Made by a program: the position numbers and the translations under genes
Assembly: GCA_026122225.1 (NCBI GenBank)
Contig: JANEZZ010001906.1
Location: 744,001-808,000, forward strand
Direction: 5' to 3'
DNA length: 64,000 nucleotides
Source: Heloderma charlesbogerti
Taxonomy: Eukaryota > Chordata > Lepidosauria > Squamata > Helodermatidae
Shown here: one piece after another, positions 1 to 10,484 of the stretch
How positions within the stretch are numbered: the stretch's first letter is position 1
How the letters are laid out: the number at the start of each line of letters is the position of its first letter
Notes under the pieces: model-generated
Database searches by the model: none
Told to the model about the DNA's origin: nothing
What the model saw: only the letters and a program-made list of their open reading frames with translations

Positions 1-115
1 ACTGGGGAAGGCAATGGCAAACCACCCCGCTACAGCCTGCCATGAAAACACCAGCGCAAGCGGCATCCCTCTAGGGGTCAGTAATGACCCGGTGCTTGCA
101 CAGGAGGAACTGTTG
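1..115 (+). repeat. 3' end of a dispersed retroposon (truncated by window edge)
   Basis: The opening bases (GGGGAAGGCAATGGCAAACC, then GGGTCAGTAATGACCCGGTG and CTTGCACAGG) read like the 3' part of a dispersed reptilian retroposon. The GGGTCAGTAATGAC segment is loosely similar to the BovB tail (GGGTCACGAAGAGTCGGACAC) seen elsewhere in this window. The family was assigned from memory of its appearance only. Confidence 0.35.
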
Positions 116-178
116 CTTTTGCAGGTGCAATCGCCGTACCTTAAGAAGAGCAGAAGAATGTTATGGGATAAGGAGAAA

Positions 179-636
179 TTAGGGTGACCAGATGCAAAAA
201 AGGACAGGGCTTCTGAATCTTTAATAGTTGTGTAGAGCAGGGGTAGGCAGACTTCAGGCTTACAGGATCTACTTTGTTTTTTACTCAAAAGCTGAGTCCA
301 GGAATTTTTTTGGAACCTCAGGATGAATGGAGCCCCTAGTTGTTCTGCCCAAAATGCCACTCCTGGTTACCCCTGAGCTTTCTTAATTTCAGCAGTACAA
401 TGGGGGGGGGGTCACTTTGTTGTTCCTATTGTTATACTGTTGGGAGTCAGAAACACTTGCTGATCTACTACAAATCACCCAGAAATCTATCATTAGATCC
501 ACATCTTCCTTCTGCCTACCACTGGTGCAGAAGAGGGAATTTCAGCAAGTGTAGCCTGTCCTGCGAGCTACAAAATCCCTCTTCTGCAAAACAAAGGCAT
601 ATGATTTCTGCCCTCACTGGCATCTGGCCACCCTAA
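179..636. mobile_element. Non-autonomous DNA transposon, TTAGGGTGRCCA family, interrupted
   Basis: The left end TTAGGGTGACCA and right end GGCCACCCTAA are inverted repeats. Related ends occur at 35179-35568 and 43093-43556. The middle is split by an independent hAT element at 238-524. A 98-codon open frame across 340-636 spans both elements and has no recognisable domain, so it is not called a gene. Confidence 0.6.
238..524. mobile_element. hAT-type MITE nested in the 179-636 element
   Basis: The ends are CAGGGGTAGGCAGA and TCTGCCTACCACTG, a near-perfect terminal inverted repeat. They are flanked by GTGTAGAG (230-237) and GTGCAGAA (525-532), which match at 6 of 8 positions and fit an aged 8-bp hAT duplication. 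It has no coding capacity. Confidence 0.65.
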
Positions 637-1236
637 ATCAGTTGCCATGTCCCACCACCACAGTGGGGCAGCTAGGGCTGTACTTTGGGATCAAATTCCA
701 GCGTCCCGCAGCCCAGGGCCCCCTGGAATGACCACCCAGAGAGTGCTATGCGACAGGGGCCATGGCAAACTGGCCCTGAATTCAGGGGCCCGTTGGGGCT
801 GACGCTGCTTGCCGCAGTAGCCTTTCCTCCTATTTTTTTTATCATTGGGAGCAGCCAAGCAGGAATGTACATAAATTGTACAGATGCTCGTTTTTTGTTT
901 TTATTTTAAAAATAGATAATCCTTTTCTAAAACCAAATAGAGTTTATTCCCACATAAATGTGTTTAGGGTCGGGGCAGCAGAAGCAAACCCTGCTTTATA
1001 CCTGTAGTCAGAATGGTGCTTTGTTTTAGGCAAGTTTTAAAACACAACACTGCACATGTTCAGAGCAATTTTTTTCCTTTCTTTTTTAAAATAGGGTCTG
1101 CAAACACATCCCTACCACACCGCCGCCACCCTCTGTTAGGAATGCAGAAGGACTTGGTGGGCAGTGAGTGAATGAGAAGTGTTAGCTGTGTGTGCGCAAC
1201 TGAAGTAATACCATGTGGTCATCTCAAGGGCCCTCA
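637..1236. other. Unassigned stretch
   Basis: Nothing identifiable. It holds short T- and A-rich runs and no frame with a recognisable domain. Confidence 0.4.
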
Positions 1237-1237
1237 G

Positions 1238-1377
1238 TAAGGGCGCAATCCTATGCATGTTTAGACAGGAAAAAGTCCTACAACTCCCAGCATGCCCCAG
1301 CCAGCCACAGCTGGCTGGGGCATGCTGGGAGTTGTAGGACTTTTTCCTGTCTAAACATGCATAGGATTGCTCCTAAA
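1238..1377. mobile_element. Foldback MITE with perfect 61-bp arms (Pal-1 family)
   Basis: The left arm at 1245-1305 and right arm at 1310-1370 are exact reverse complements over 61 bases, separated by a 4-base loop (CACA). The arms begin GCAATCCTATGCATG and contain TCCTACAACTCCCAGCATG. Three more diverged relatives lie at 11265-11369, 16014-16124 and 44764-44868. Flanks are TAAGGG-like and CCTAAA-like, so the element may target TTAA/TTA. It is non-coding, and the superfamily is not established. Confidence 0.75.
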
Positions 1378-1782
1378 ACCATTAAGTCCAGGGTCTAAAA
1401 TTACCTAGCTGCACCACCCACACGCTTAGTCAAATTGGAACAAAAAAAACCCGGCATGACTTGACCTTCTGCAGAACAGAAAGCAGCCCCAGAGTCCTCC
1501 CTTCACTTCTCAGTCCAAGCCCCCTCCTGCTGGCTAGCTGCGGGGAGCTCTAAAGCCTTTAATGCAGTTCAGAGCCTGCAGCCGTACTGTTTGTACCTAG
1601 GAACAACTCTGCCCTAAGCTGGCCGAATGTGGCTTGGCTGAAGTTTTCCCACAGCACCATATCTCTTGAAGGGCCTTGGCCTTAAAAGGCCAGAATCCCC
1701 TATTTCCCACTCTGTGAGAACTGCAGTTTCAGGACAAAAAGACATGTAACCCTACAAGGCCAGCCCTTTCCATCTAGGTACA

Positions 1783-2285
1783 CTTGCAATGACTTTTTTC
1801 TGTATTTCATTTCATTCCATTTATTCTATTTCTATACCGCCCCATAGCCGACGCTCTCTGGGTGGTTCACAAAAATTAAAAACCATTAAAATACATGATA
1901 TAAAATATAAAAACCATTCACATAATGACATAAAACAAATAATACACACAACAACAAAATATACCTAAAACAATTTAAAACAATCAGCCAGAGACAATCA
2001 GAGAGTCATACGCTGCCAAATGCCTGAGAGAAGAGGGCAGTTTTAACCTGGCACTAAAAAAATGACAATGTTGGTGCCAGGCAGGCCGCATCAGGGAGAT
2101 TATTACACAAATGGGGAGCCGCCACCAAAAAGACCCTCTCCCTTGTTGCTGCCCTCTGAGCTTCTCTGGGAGGAGGCTCCCAGAGAAGGGCCTTGGATGC
2201 AGAGCATAGTGTATGGGTCGGTTCATGCCAGGAGAGGCGTTCTAGGTGCTCTAGGATTTCCATCCTTTTAGAATTCCATAGCTTG
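1783..2285 (-). mobile_element. L2-clade LINE, 3' fragment
   Basis: Read on the minus strand, this is the end of an L2-type reverse-transcriptase ORF followed by its 3' UTR. The minus-strand frame shows the family's C-terminal features in degraded form: a run like W-HEPTHTL-SASKALL-EPP, then a LPDAACLAPTLSFF-like end. The tail ends in GGCGGTATAGAAATAGAATAAA. A second copy with a better frame lies at 6955-7500. The fragment is 5' truncated and interrupted by stops. Confidence 0.65.
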
Positions 2286-2315
2286 TCCACCGACTACTCC
2301 TATTAGAGTATCACA

Positions 2316-2750
2316 GTGATAGGAGAAATTGTACCTGCTGAACTGAACCTGCTCCAGATTATTAAAGAACAGGTCCCATGGCAAGTGACTCAAATGAGAA
2401 AAGGAGTCCAAGATGGGTGGGAGCTTTTAAAAAAGGAAATTCTCAAGGCACAATTACAAACTATTCCAACAAGAAGAAAAGGTGGAAGACAACAGAAGAA
2501 GCCAATGTGGCTTCACAACAAGCTTAGAGATTACCTGAAAACAAAAAAGGACCCACATAGGAAGTGGAAAGAAGGCCAAGCATCAAAGAAAGAGTACAGG
2601 CAGGTAGCACAGAATTGCAGGGATGGCGTCAGGAAGGCTAAAGCTGAGAATGAGCTAAGGTTCGCGAGGGATGCTAAAAACAACACAAAGGCTTTCTTCA
2701 GATACGTGCATAGTAAAAGACAGAGGAAAGAAATGGCGGTCAGCTATTAA
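2316..2750 (+). pseudogene. CR1 reverse-transcriptase ORF, linker segment
   Basis: 144 codons correspond to the basic region between endonuclease and reverse transcriptase in CR1 ORF2. Recognisable stretches are LKAQLQTIPTRRKGG, KKPMWLHNKLRDYLK and RYVHSKRQRKEM. The frame closes with TAA, and the continuation is found in another frame from about 2765, so a small indel has separated the two parts. It is rich in Lys and Arg, as expected for this segment. No function is retained. Confidence 0.75.
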
Positions 2751-2764
2751 ATAAGGATGGCAAA

Positions 2765-3511
2765 ATGATAACAGACGACAAAGAAAAGGCAGAAGTGCTC
2801 AATTCCTACTTTGGCTCAGTCTTCTCCCAAAAGAGGATCTATGACCGCCCTGGCAAAGGCGAAGTACAGGCTGAAGGAGCAGGATTGCAGCGTCAGATCG
2901 ATAGGCATATGGTCAAGGAACACCTAATGACTTTGAATGAGTTCAGCTCTCTAGGGCCAGATGAACTGCATCCTAGAGTAATAAAAGAATTGGCAGAGGA
3001 ACTCTCAGAACCGCTGTCTATTCTCTTTGAGAAATCATGGAGGATGGGGGAAGTGCCAGATGACTGGAGGAGGGCTAATGTTGTCCCTTTCATCAAAAAG
3101 GGTAAAAAGGAGGAACCTGGGAACCACAGACCAGTCAGTCTGACATCAGTCCCTGGGAAAATTGTGGAGCAGATGATAAAGCAATCCATCTGGAAGCACC
3201 TTGAAAACAATGCAGTGATTACTCAATGCCAACATGGATTTGTCAAAAACAAGTCCTGCCAGACAAATCTGATCTCATTTTTTGATCAGGTAACCTCCCT
3301 CGTGGACTGTGCTGTGGACATAATATACCTCGACTTCAGCAAAGCTTTTGACAAAGTTCCTCATAATATCCTGATGAGCAAACTAGCTCAAAGTGGGCTA
3401 GATGAAACAACGATCCGGTGGATGCACAGTTGGCTACAGAATCAGACTCAAAGAGTGCTTATCAATGGGACCTTCTCAAACTGGGGAGAGGTAATGAGCG
3501 GGGTACTGTAG
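2765..3511 (+). pseudogene. CR1 reverse transcriptase, N-terminal and palm part
   Basis: 248 codons carry CR1-type RT blocks in order: ITDDKEKAEVLNSYFGSVF, LGPDELHPRVIKEL, WRRANVVPFIKKG, NHRPVSLTSVPGKIVEQMI, QHGFVKNKSCQTNL, and IIYLDFSKAFDKVPHN with the first catalytic Asp. It ends at a TAG exactly where related copies read on into GSVLGPVLFNIFINDLE. That downstream sequence follows in the same frame from 3512, so a single nonsense change, probably CAG to TAG, cut the ORF. The FADD active-site box lies downstream at about 3590-3613. Confidence 0.85.
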
Positions 3512-3718
3512 GGCTCAGTCCTGGGCCCAGTGCTCTTCAACATTTTTATTAATGATTTGGAGGAGGAGGTGCAGGGAATGCTGATCAGATTTGCAGATGA
3601 CACAGAATTGGGCAGGATAGCTAATACTTTGGAAGACAGAAACAAAATTCAAAGTGATCTTGATAGACTGGAGCGCTGGGCAGAAAAAAACAGAATGACA
3701 TTTAATAGAGTTAATAGA

Positions 3719-3967
3719 GTAGAGAGCCAGTGTGGTGTAGTGGTGAGAGTGTTGGACTAGGAGTTGGGAGATCTGGGTTCTAGTCCCCACTCGGCCATGG
3801 AAGCCCACTGGGTGACTTTGGGCCAGTCACAGACTCTCAGCCCAACCCACCTCACAGGGTTGTTGTTAGGATAAAATGGAGGAGGAGGATCGTTGTGTAA
3901 GCCGCCTTGGGTTACTTAAGGAGGAAAAAAGGCGGGATATAAATGTAATAAATAAATAAATAAATTA
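3719..3967 (+). mobile_element. tRNA-derived SINE (Sauria type) inserted in CR1
   Basis: The head has pol III promoter-like boxes: GTGGTGTAGTGGTGAGAG (box A-like) and GGGTTCTAGTCCCCAC (box B-like, from GGTTCGANTCC). A central block reads CACTGGGTGACTTTGGGCCA and CTCACAGGGTTGTTG. The tail GGCGGGATATAAATGTAATA runs into a (TAAA)n repeat. The CR1 sequence resumes right after the tail. Five or more other copies are present in both orientations. I place it in the reptilian tRNA/Sauria SINE group, but the subfamily needs a library search. Confidence 0.85.
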
Positions 3968-4102
3968 AATGCCAAGTTCTGCACCTAGGAAAAAGAAACC
4001 AAATGCACAGTTACAAGATGGGGGATACATGGCTCAACAACACTACAAGCGAGAAGGATCTTGGAATTGTTGTCGATCACAAGCTGAATATGAGCCAACA
4101 AT

Positions 4103-4495
4103 GTGATGTGGTTGCAAAAAAAGGCAAATGCTATTTTGGGCTGCATTAATAGAAGCATAGCTTCCAAATCCTGGGAAGTACTAGTTCCCCTCTACTCAGC
4201 ACTGGTTAGGCCTCATCTAGAATACTGTGTCCAGTTCTGGGCACTGCACTTTAAGAAGGATGCAGACAAACTGGAGAGGGTTCAGAGGAGGGCAACAAAG
4301 ATGATCAGGGGACTGGAAACAAAGCCCTATGAAGAGAGACTGAAAGAACTGGGCATGTTTAGCCTTGAGAAGAGAAGCCTAAGGGGAAATATGATAGTGC
4401 TCTTCAAGTCCTTGAAACATTGTCCCAGAGAGGAAGGCCAGGATCTCTCCTCGATCATCCCAGAGTGCAGGACACAGAATCATGGGCTCAAGTGA
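4103..4495 (+). pseudogene. CR1 ORF2 C-terminal segment
   Basis: 130 codons match the C-terminal part of CR1 ORF2: [50 protein letters not shown] and [13 protein letters not shown]. It belongs to the element split by the SINE at 3719-3967 and is followed by the CR1 3' UTR. A short non-homologous C-terminus marks a frameshift near 4420-4495. Confidence 0.8.
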
Positions 4496-4735
4496 CAGGA
4501 AGCCAGATTCCGGCTGAACATCAGGAAAAACTTCCTGACTGTAAGAGCAATACGACAGTGGAACCAATTACCCAGGGAAGTAGTGGGCTCTCCCACACTG
4601 GAGGCGTTCAAGATGAGGCTGAACAGCCAGCTGTCGGGGATGCTCTGACTTGGATTCCTGCATTGACCAGGGAATTGGACTCAATGGCCTTGTAGGCCCC
4701 TTCCAACCCTACTATTCTAGGATTCTAGGATCTAT

Positions 4736-5505
4736 TTAGTGCACAGACTATGTCTATGCTACCTCTCCCACAATGCCACAACTCTGAGGAAGGACCCCTT
4801 TAGAGTGAGGCATTTGTGCCTGGCTGGCATTTGGACTCCCTCAGAGTGAGACATTGGGTGGGCAGCTGCTCTGAAGAGGCTGGCCAATGCTTCACTCTGA
4901 GTGAGGCATCAGATTCGTGGCCAGTTTGGGAAGCCCCCCTGGCTGTTTGTCACTGGGGAAGAGTGGGGCCGGCAGGGTGCTTCACTCTGGTGAGATGGCA
5001 GCAGGCAGAGGTAGGGACCCCTAGTGGTAGTGGTGAGGGCTCATGAACTGCCACCCCTTCTGGTCCACCACCTGAGGTGGGAATTCACCCCACCTCATGG
5101 CAGGGACAGCCCTGTTGATAGTCTGTCCAGATAAAGGCAATCAGGCATCTAATTGCATCATATCCCCTGTATGAGTGGTAGCTGGGTTGGACCTACGGTA
5201 CCACATCCCCTGTAGGAGAGCGTTGGTCTGCACTGCTTAATTTACTAGAGGACTTGCTTTTGGGTGAAGCAATTCATTCTTGCCTAATCCCCGATAAGCC
5301 ACTGTACTGCCTTTAGAGATAATTTTCCAAACATTTACTTCTGTTGCATGAGCATTAACACGTCAAGAGCAAAAATGTTTCCTGCTCATTGAAGTCTTGC
5401 TTGCCTTTAATTTTTCATCTGAAGCCTTCTCTGTATCAGCTGTAAAAAGCAAAAATAAGGCCATGCATCGTAACATTCAAACTAGCATGTACATCTTGCC
5501 AGTGG
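4736..5505. other. Old hAT-like debris and unassigned sequence
   Basis: The segment ending near 5115 (CACCTCATGGCAGGGACAGCCCTG) resembles the right terminus of the CAGGGCYGGCC hAT family found elsewhere here. A left end could not be fixed. The sequence GAGTGAGGCAT recurs internally. The rest is unassigned. Confidence 0.3.
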
Positions 5506-5507
5506 GA

Positions 5508-5625
5508 TGGATCCAGACTTAGGGTAAGCCCATTGACATCAATTGGACTTGAGTTAGTCATGACTAAGTCCCATGGATTTCAGTGGCTGTCCTCTAAATA
5601 TGACTAAGTCTGGATTCAACCCTAG
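5508..5625. mobile_element. Short palindromic MITE (Pal-2 group)
   Basis: The arms GGATCCAGACTTAGGGTAAG and ATGACTAAGTCTGGATTCAA are imperfect inverted repeats around AGTCATGACTAAGTCCCATG. Similar elements are at 24005-24100, 39598-39731, 42022-42158 and 61352-61437. Non-coding. Confidence 0.55.
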
Positions 5626-6105
5626 GTTTGCAAAATTTGAAAATTACTAGGAGTCCAAATTGAGCAGAGATGTTCTACTTCAAATGAGAGGGAAAGTCTG
5701 ATTTCACATACAATGCAAAACTTGAATACGCTTTTTAAAAAAATCACATTTATTTCCCACCTTCCTTTAAGACTCAGCCTTCCACAATCTGTGTTGGACT
5801 ACAGTGCCCATCATTCGCAGCCAGCGTTTTCTGGTTCTCTATCACTTTTGCTTTATTCTTGTTTTGTCCTTTTTTTATTCCCGGAGGCCACGCTTAAAAA
5901 AAAAAATCCAGAGTTTTTAAAATAGTGCCCCCTCCTAAAAATTGTTCAGCATTCTAGAAAGATCTTGGAAGTCTTGGCAGCCAGAGCTCCTTTAAGAGTG
6001 AGATGAAATGGATTAATTATACAGATGCTAGAAGTTAACAAAAGTTTCGTATGTTTGACTGGTCTCCAGGCACCATTGGAATTAATACCATAGGCTGAGT
6101 GTTAT

Positions 6106-6354
6106 TATATTTATTTTATTATTATTATTGCATTTATATCCCGCCTTTTTTCCTCTTGCAAGGAACTCAAGGCGGCTTACATTCTCCTCCTCCTCCTCTC
6201 CATTTTATCCTCACAACAACAACCCTGTGAGGTAGGTTGGGCTGAGAGTGTGTGGCTGGCCCAAAGTCACCCAGTGAGCTTCCATGGCCGAGTGGGGACT
6301 AGAACCCGGATCTCCCAGCTCAACACTCTCACCACTACACCACACTGGCTCTAT
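6106..6354 (-). mobile_element. tRNA-derived SINE (Sauria type)
   Basis: A reverse-strand copy of the SINE at 3719-3967. It reads from the A/T-rich tail (CATTTATATCCCGCC) at low coordinates to the head (CACTACACCACACTGGCTCT) at high coordinates. It is flanked by a 7-bp target duplication, GTGTTAT (6099-6105 and 6355-6361). Confidence 0.85.
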
Positions 6355-6839
6355 GTGTTATGTATTCTGTGAGGATGGAGGTAATCAAATACATTAGTTA
6401 AGCCCTGAATCTTCCACTGGGACAATCTGTTTTGCCTGTGTGTTCTCCTCCCCCTTTGACATTCTGCTGAAACATAATTATACTTCAGCAATTTATACAG
6501 TGGAAGTGAACGGCTGGCTCCAGGCGCTACTTGCTCACACCCTATGGGGTCGCCAGCTCCCAACATTGAGGGTGTGTCTATACCAGTATTCTTGTCGCGT
6601 TCTGTTCTTTGTGCTGTCCTGGAGGCACTCTTTACCCTTACCAAAGTGCTTTCTTCTCCTGGAACTGTGTGGCCCCATTTTTATTTGATGAATAAACACT
6701 GAATTTGCGTGAACGCACGTGTGCACTCCATACCCTACACCCCCGGTACAATGCACAATTACGCTTTAGATCTTTCGAAGCAGTCATAGTCTGCGGTGCA
6801 TGAGTGAGATCAAAGAGGGAGACTGGAGCAGCCTGGTGC

Positions 6840-6940
6840 CTGCCAGGTGTTTTGGGCTACAACTCCCATCATCTCACTCAGTATGACCAGTGGTCAGGCA
6901 TGTTGGGGGTTGTAGTCCAGAAACACCTGGAGGGGCCTAG
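6840..6940. mobile_element. Palindromic MITE (Pal-3 group)
   Basis: Inverted pair around GGGCTACAACTCCCATCATC and GGGGGTTGTAGTCCAGAAAC, the common CCAGATGTTTTGGACTACA-type foldback. Other copies lie near 8985, 10485, 12841, 16917, 17825, 25690, 29652 and 56150. Boundaries are approximate. Confidence 0.55.
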
Positions 6941-6954
6941 GTTGTGGAATATCA

Positions 6955-7500
6955 TTTCATCTTCATTCCATTTGTTGTATTTCTATACTGCCCCATCGCA
7001 GAAGCTCTCTGGGCAGTTCACAAAGATTAAAATAAAAATACATTATATGAAGTGTAAACCCATTTACATAAAACATATAAACAGACAGCACACACAGAGA
7101 CAACATATATCTAAAAACAATTTTTTAAACTATTACCCAAAGACAATCCAGGACCTGATTAAAAATTCATTATATGCTGCCAAATGCCTGAGAGAAGCAA
7201 GCAGTTTTAACTTGGCGCTGAAAAGATAATGTTGGCACCAGGCGGGCCTCATCAGGGAGATCATTCGACAATTGGCGGGCCATCACCAAGAAGGTCCTCT
7301 CCCTTGTTGCCACCCTCCAAGCCTCCCACAGAGGAGGCTCTCGGAGGAGGGCCTTAGATCCTGAATGTAGTGCACGGGTCACTCCATGCCAGGAGAGATG
7401 CTCCATTAGGTATTGTGGTCCTGAGCTGTGTAAGGCTTTATAGGTCAAAACGAGCACCTTGAACCAGGCTGGGAAACATACAGGCAGACAGTGCAAGCAG
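6955..7500 (-). mobile_element. L2-clade LINE, 3' fragment with C-terminal ORF remnant
   Basis: On the minus strand a 108-codon frame (7496-7170) shows the L2 ORF2 C-terminus: KVLVLTYKALHSSGPQYL, then ATRERTFLVMARQLSNDLP, DEARLVPTLSFQ and KTACFSQAF. The usual family motifs are TYKALHG-PYL and LWNSLP. The 3' UTR follows and ends near 6955 in the same GGCGGTATAGAAATA-type tail as the copy at 1783. The element is 5' truncated. Confidence 0.75.
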
Positions 7501-7925
7501 GCCAGAATCGTTGTTATATTTTTGGATGTCAGCTGCTATTAAGTAGGATGCTCAGCACAAAATGCATGATGTACCCTATACATACCTTTAAATAACTTTT
7601 AAAAGCATGTATAGGGTACCCCATGCATTTTGTAAATGCATTTTATTCTTACTTTTATGTCGTATGCAATTAATACAAATTCTTTAAGCATTTAGATGTG
7701 GTCAGGCTTACAGCCAGGTTAGGGGGTATGATGTACCATTACGATGGAATTACATACTACATTAGATGCACAATTTCCCTTCTCCCTCTTCATAATGTCT
7801 AGAATAACCCACCCATGTATCCTCCCTGACATCACAACTTTGTGAATTTCCGCTCCGGCTGCCATCAGCAATGATGTGGGGGAAACACACAATGTCATGA
7901 CCCTAGCAGGACAGAGGTCAGCTTA
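7501..7925. other. Unassigned stretch with an imperfect hairpin
   Basis: An inverted repeat (GTACCCTATACAT and ATGTATAGGGTAC, roughly 7571-7619) is flanked by GCATGATG and CCCATGCA. It could be a small MITE remnant. Nothing else is recognised. Confidence 0.35.
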
Positions 7926-7929
7926 ACCC

Positions 7930-8310
7930 TGGGGTGGGGAACCTTTTTCAGCCTGAGAGCTGAAGTTCAATCCTGGAAAGCTCTTGGGAGTCGCATTCCA
8001 TCCATGGGTGTGGCCAAAGGCAAAGTGGGCAGGGCCAAAAAGCAGAGTGGGCCTTAATGTAATGTGTCATTCTGCCCATTAGATGCAAACATCCGTCGCT
8101 TTGGGACATCTTTTCTTGGCTAATAACTTTTCCTCCTCTGGCACAAAAATCAACAGAATGTTGTGTGCTGAAGCGTTGTGACTGCAAGAAGTGAGTCAGA
8201 GGAAACAGCAGCTTATGAACTGTGCTTCCTAGGAGCTTTAGAACATATAGTGCTTGCAAGCCAGCTGACAAAATGGACACAGTGTGCACAGGCAAGAACA
8301 TGAAAGCCAT
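7930..8310. mobile_element. Probable hAT-like MITE remnant
   Basis: It starts GGGGTGGGGAACCTTTTTCA, typical of hAT termini of the CAGGGGTNNNNAACC kind. The right end and target duplication could not be fixed. A 120-codon minus-strand frame across it has no recognisable domain. Confidence 0.35.
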
Positions 8311-8769
8311 CTATGAGCATCCCAAACAGTTCCTAAAGGAAGACCCTACAACAGGCCCCACACTTTAGCTATCTTAATCTCCAGGGGTATAAACAAACAA
8401 ACAAAAAGAGCCAGGAATTGCCAAAAGTGGAACACACAGGCAAAATAGATTGTCCCAATGGAAGGTTCGGGGGTTTAGCTAATGTCACTTTGTTTTATGG
8501 CTCGATCAGAGTTTTTCAAGCCATCCTGTTTATATGACTAGCGCCTGGCAACAGTTTGATGGATGTATTTTTAAACTCTGCTTTCAAACTAGCAGGTTGG
8601 AGGCCTGCACACTGTTTAAGCGTGCAGCTCTCCCCCGAGTCTTCTCTTTTTACTAAACTCATGAAATGGGGAGTTCGGGTTCGTTAGCAAGCAAAAATTT
8701 CAAACCACTTCACCCTGTAGTCCCATTGAAGACAATAAATAAGTGAGATAGGTTGCAGTCGCAAGCACA

Positions 8770-9240
8770 TTTATTAAGGAGCAAGCCCCATTGAACTCAC
8801 TGGGATTTACTTCTGAGTAAATAAGCAGAGGATTGCAGCAGTTTGCTACCAAAATTCGGCAGCAAACTGCCGGGGGTTTTGCTGCCATGAATTTTGGCAG
8901 TGGTACCAGTGGGGGCAGGAGGACATGCCACCCACTCCTGTGGTAGACAGTTCTGACCTTGAGACCGCAATCCTATGCGCCAGCCATCTCCAACCAGTTG
9001 GACTGCAATTCCCATCTCTCTCCCATTGGCCATGCTGGCTGGGGATGATGGGAGTTGCAGTCCAATACATCTGGAGGGTAACAAGTTGGGGGAGGCTGCT
9101 AAACTCACTTACCTGGGAATAAGTCCCGCTTAACTCGATGGGGCTTACTTCTGAGTAGACATGCAGAGTAGACATGCATAATTAGATGCTCAGGTGTAAG
9201 TCCCATTGATTTCAAAGGAAGGTGGGACTTTTACCATGCA
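8770..9240. repeat. Cluster of palindromic MITE fragments (Pal-2 and Pal-3)
   Basis: Pal-2 pieces (CACTGGGATTTACTTCTGAG at about 8797; GGGCTTACTTCTGAGTAGAC at 9141-9160) flank a Pal-3 foldback at about 8985-9085 (GGACTGCAATTCCCATC and GATGGGAGTTGCAGTCC). The short motif AGTAGACATGCA is repeated at 9155-9180. Confidence 0.5.
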
Positions 9241-9454
9241 ATTGCCCTGCCTGGTTCAACAGAAAATTAGAGGGGGTCCAAACAACATCGTCTTCCACTT
9301 GTCTTTTTTCTTTCCACAAAAAGTCTGCTAAGAAAGAAAATACAGAAATAGTAAGTGTGCATCAGCCCTAATCAAATAGGCGGAAATCCTTCTCCCGCTT
9401 ACTTGGAAGTATGCCCCATTGAAGTTACTGGGATTTAATTCTGAGTAAACAGTC

Positions 9455-10155
9455 TTAATTAGATCTGTTTTTCTTTCTTTTTTAAAGGAAGCTTATTGCT
9501 TTTCAAAGGGCACTAAAACACAAAAGCTCAGTTAATGGACTGTACACTCTAGCTGGCAGAGGAGCGGCTGTGCCATTGTAAAATCATGCCCTGAAAGTGG
9601 CCGTGCTTCGAAGCCGGACGTCACTGTTGCCGACGTGTATGTTCCTTGTTCAGCTTCATCATTGGAGCTCATCTGCCTGGCAGCTGCATGCGCTCCGGGC
9701 CCACTGCTGCAGCACCCAGATTAGGAGCATGAAAAGCAGGGCGGATGTCAGTGGCCGGCATGTGCGGGCAGCTGTTGAGGGCCGAGCGAGTCAGAAAGGT
9801 CCCATACCCATCCCTACCGCCCCTGCCTCCATCCTCCTCCTGGCATCCTCCTCCCCCCACTCCTGACCGGCCAGCCCACTAGCAAAAAGAAGCACCACAG
9901 CTGAGCGTGTAACGGCCTATGCTATATGGCGCTCCATTTTACAAGAAAAAAAAATACTGACATTTTGAGCAGCAGTTCTCTGAATCAATCAGATACTGCT
10001 TTTGGAGAGAACTCAGCCAACGAGGGCTCGAGAGTGACGTAAAGGCCACCATGTGCCCTCATTGGCCGAGTCCCCCCCAAAGGCAGCTTCTGAGTGGTTG
10101 CACAGGGAGGGTTGTGCAGCGGCAGGGTGGGAACTTGGTGTTTTTTTAAAATAAA
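9455..10155. other. Unassigned GC-richer stretch
   Basis: No gene is recognised. It is moderately CpG-rich around 9590-9800. An 89-codon plus-strand frame at 9597-9866 overlaps a 63-codon minus-strand frame, and neither shows a domain. No promoter elements could be established. Confidence 0.35.
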
Positions 10156-10158
10156 TTT

Positions 10159-10196
10159 GATGTTCCACCAATCACATCTGTAATTGGTGGAACATC
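10159..10196. repeat. Perfect 14-bp-arm hairpin
   Basis: GATGTTCCACCAAT (10159-10172) and ATTGGTGGAACATC (10183-10196) are exact reverse complements with a 10-base loop. The context suggests a MITE remnant, but no flanking duplication is visible. Confidence 0.6.
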
Positions 10197-10484
10197 GGGT
10201 TTAGGCGGGGGGAACCACCGCCTCCGCTTGCAAAGGCAAGGCAAGTTGGGCATGCCGCAGGAATCTGCCAGGCTCTACAAGGGCCGGTGTTTGCTGCAAC
10301 GGACATCCCCAGCTCCTTCCCTTCCCTCCCACAACAAGCACAACGAGCTTGGACACCTTTTGCTTCTCCACAGCTTTACTATTAATGCTGCCTGCACATG
10401 GGGCTGGCCAAGCATTAAGCCATTGTGGCCAAACAAGGGGAAAGGAAGGGCTAGATTCACGTAGTGCAGGGGTTGGGCAAAAAG

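Larger units (their letters stand above)
2305..4735 (+). mobile_element. CR1-clade LINE, 5' truncated, split by a SINE
   Basis: This is a CR1 non-LTR retrotransposon lacking the endonuclease and 5' end. Homology starts in the linker before the reverse transcriptase (WELLKKEIL, then KKPMWLHNKL). It runs through the RT domain (YLDFSKAFDKVPHN at about 3328-3369, FADDTELG at about 3590-3613) and the C-terminal region ([24 protein letters not shown]). It finishes with the CR1 hallmark 3' end, GGCCCCTTCCAACCCTACTA plus a repeated ATTCTAGG octamer. The frame is broken near 2750 and at 3509-3511 (TAG). A tRNA-derived SINE separates two parts of the ORF. It is an old, inactive copy. Confidence 0.9.

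Noticed and set aside
3725..3790. A tRNA gene
   Set aside because: Box A- and B-like sequences are present but there is no cloverleaf-capable acceptor stem, and the sequence recurs as a dispersed SINE with LINE-like tail.
9590..9870. CpG-island-like promoter of a host gene
   Set aside because: CpG content is only moderately raised, and no downstream exon or conserved frame could be found.
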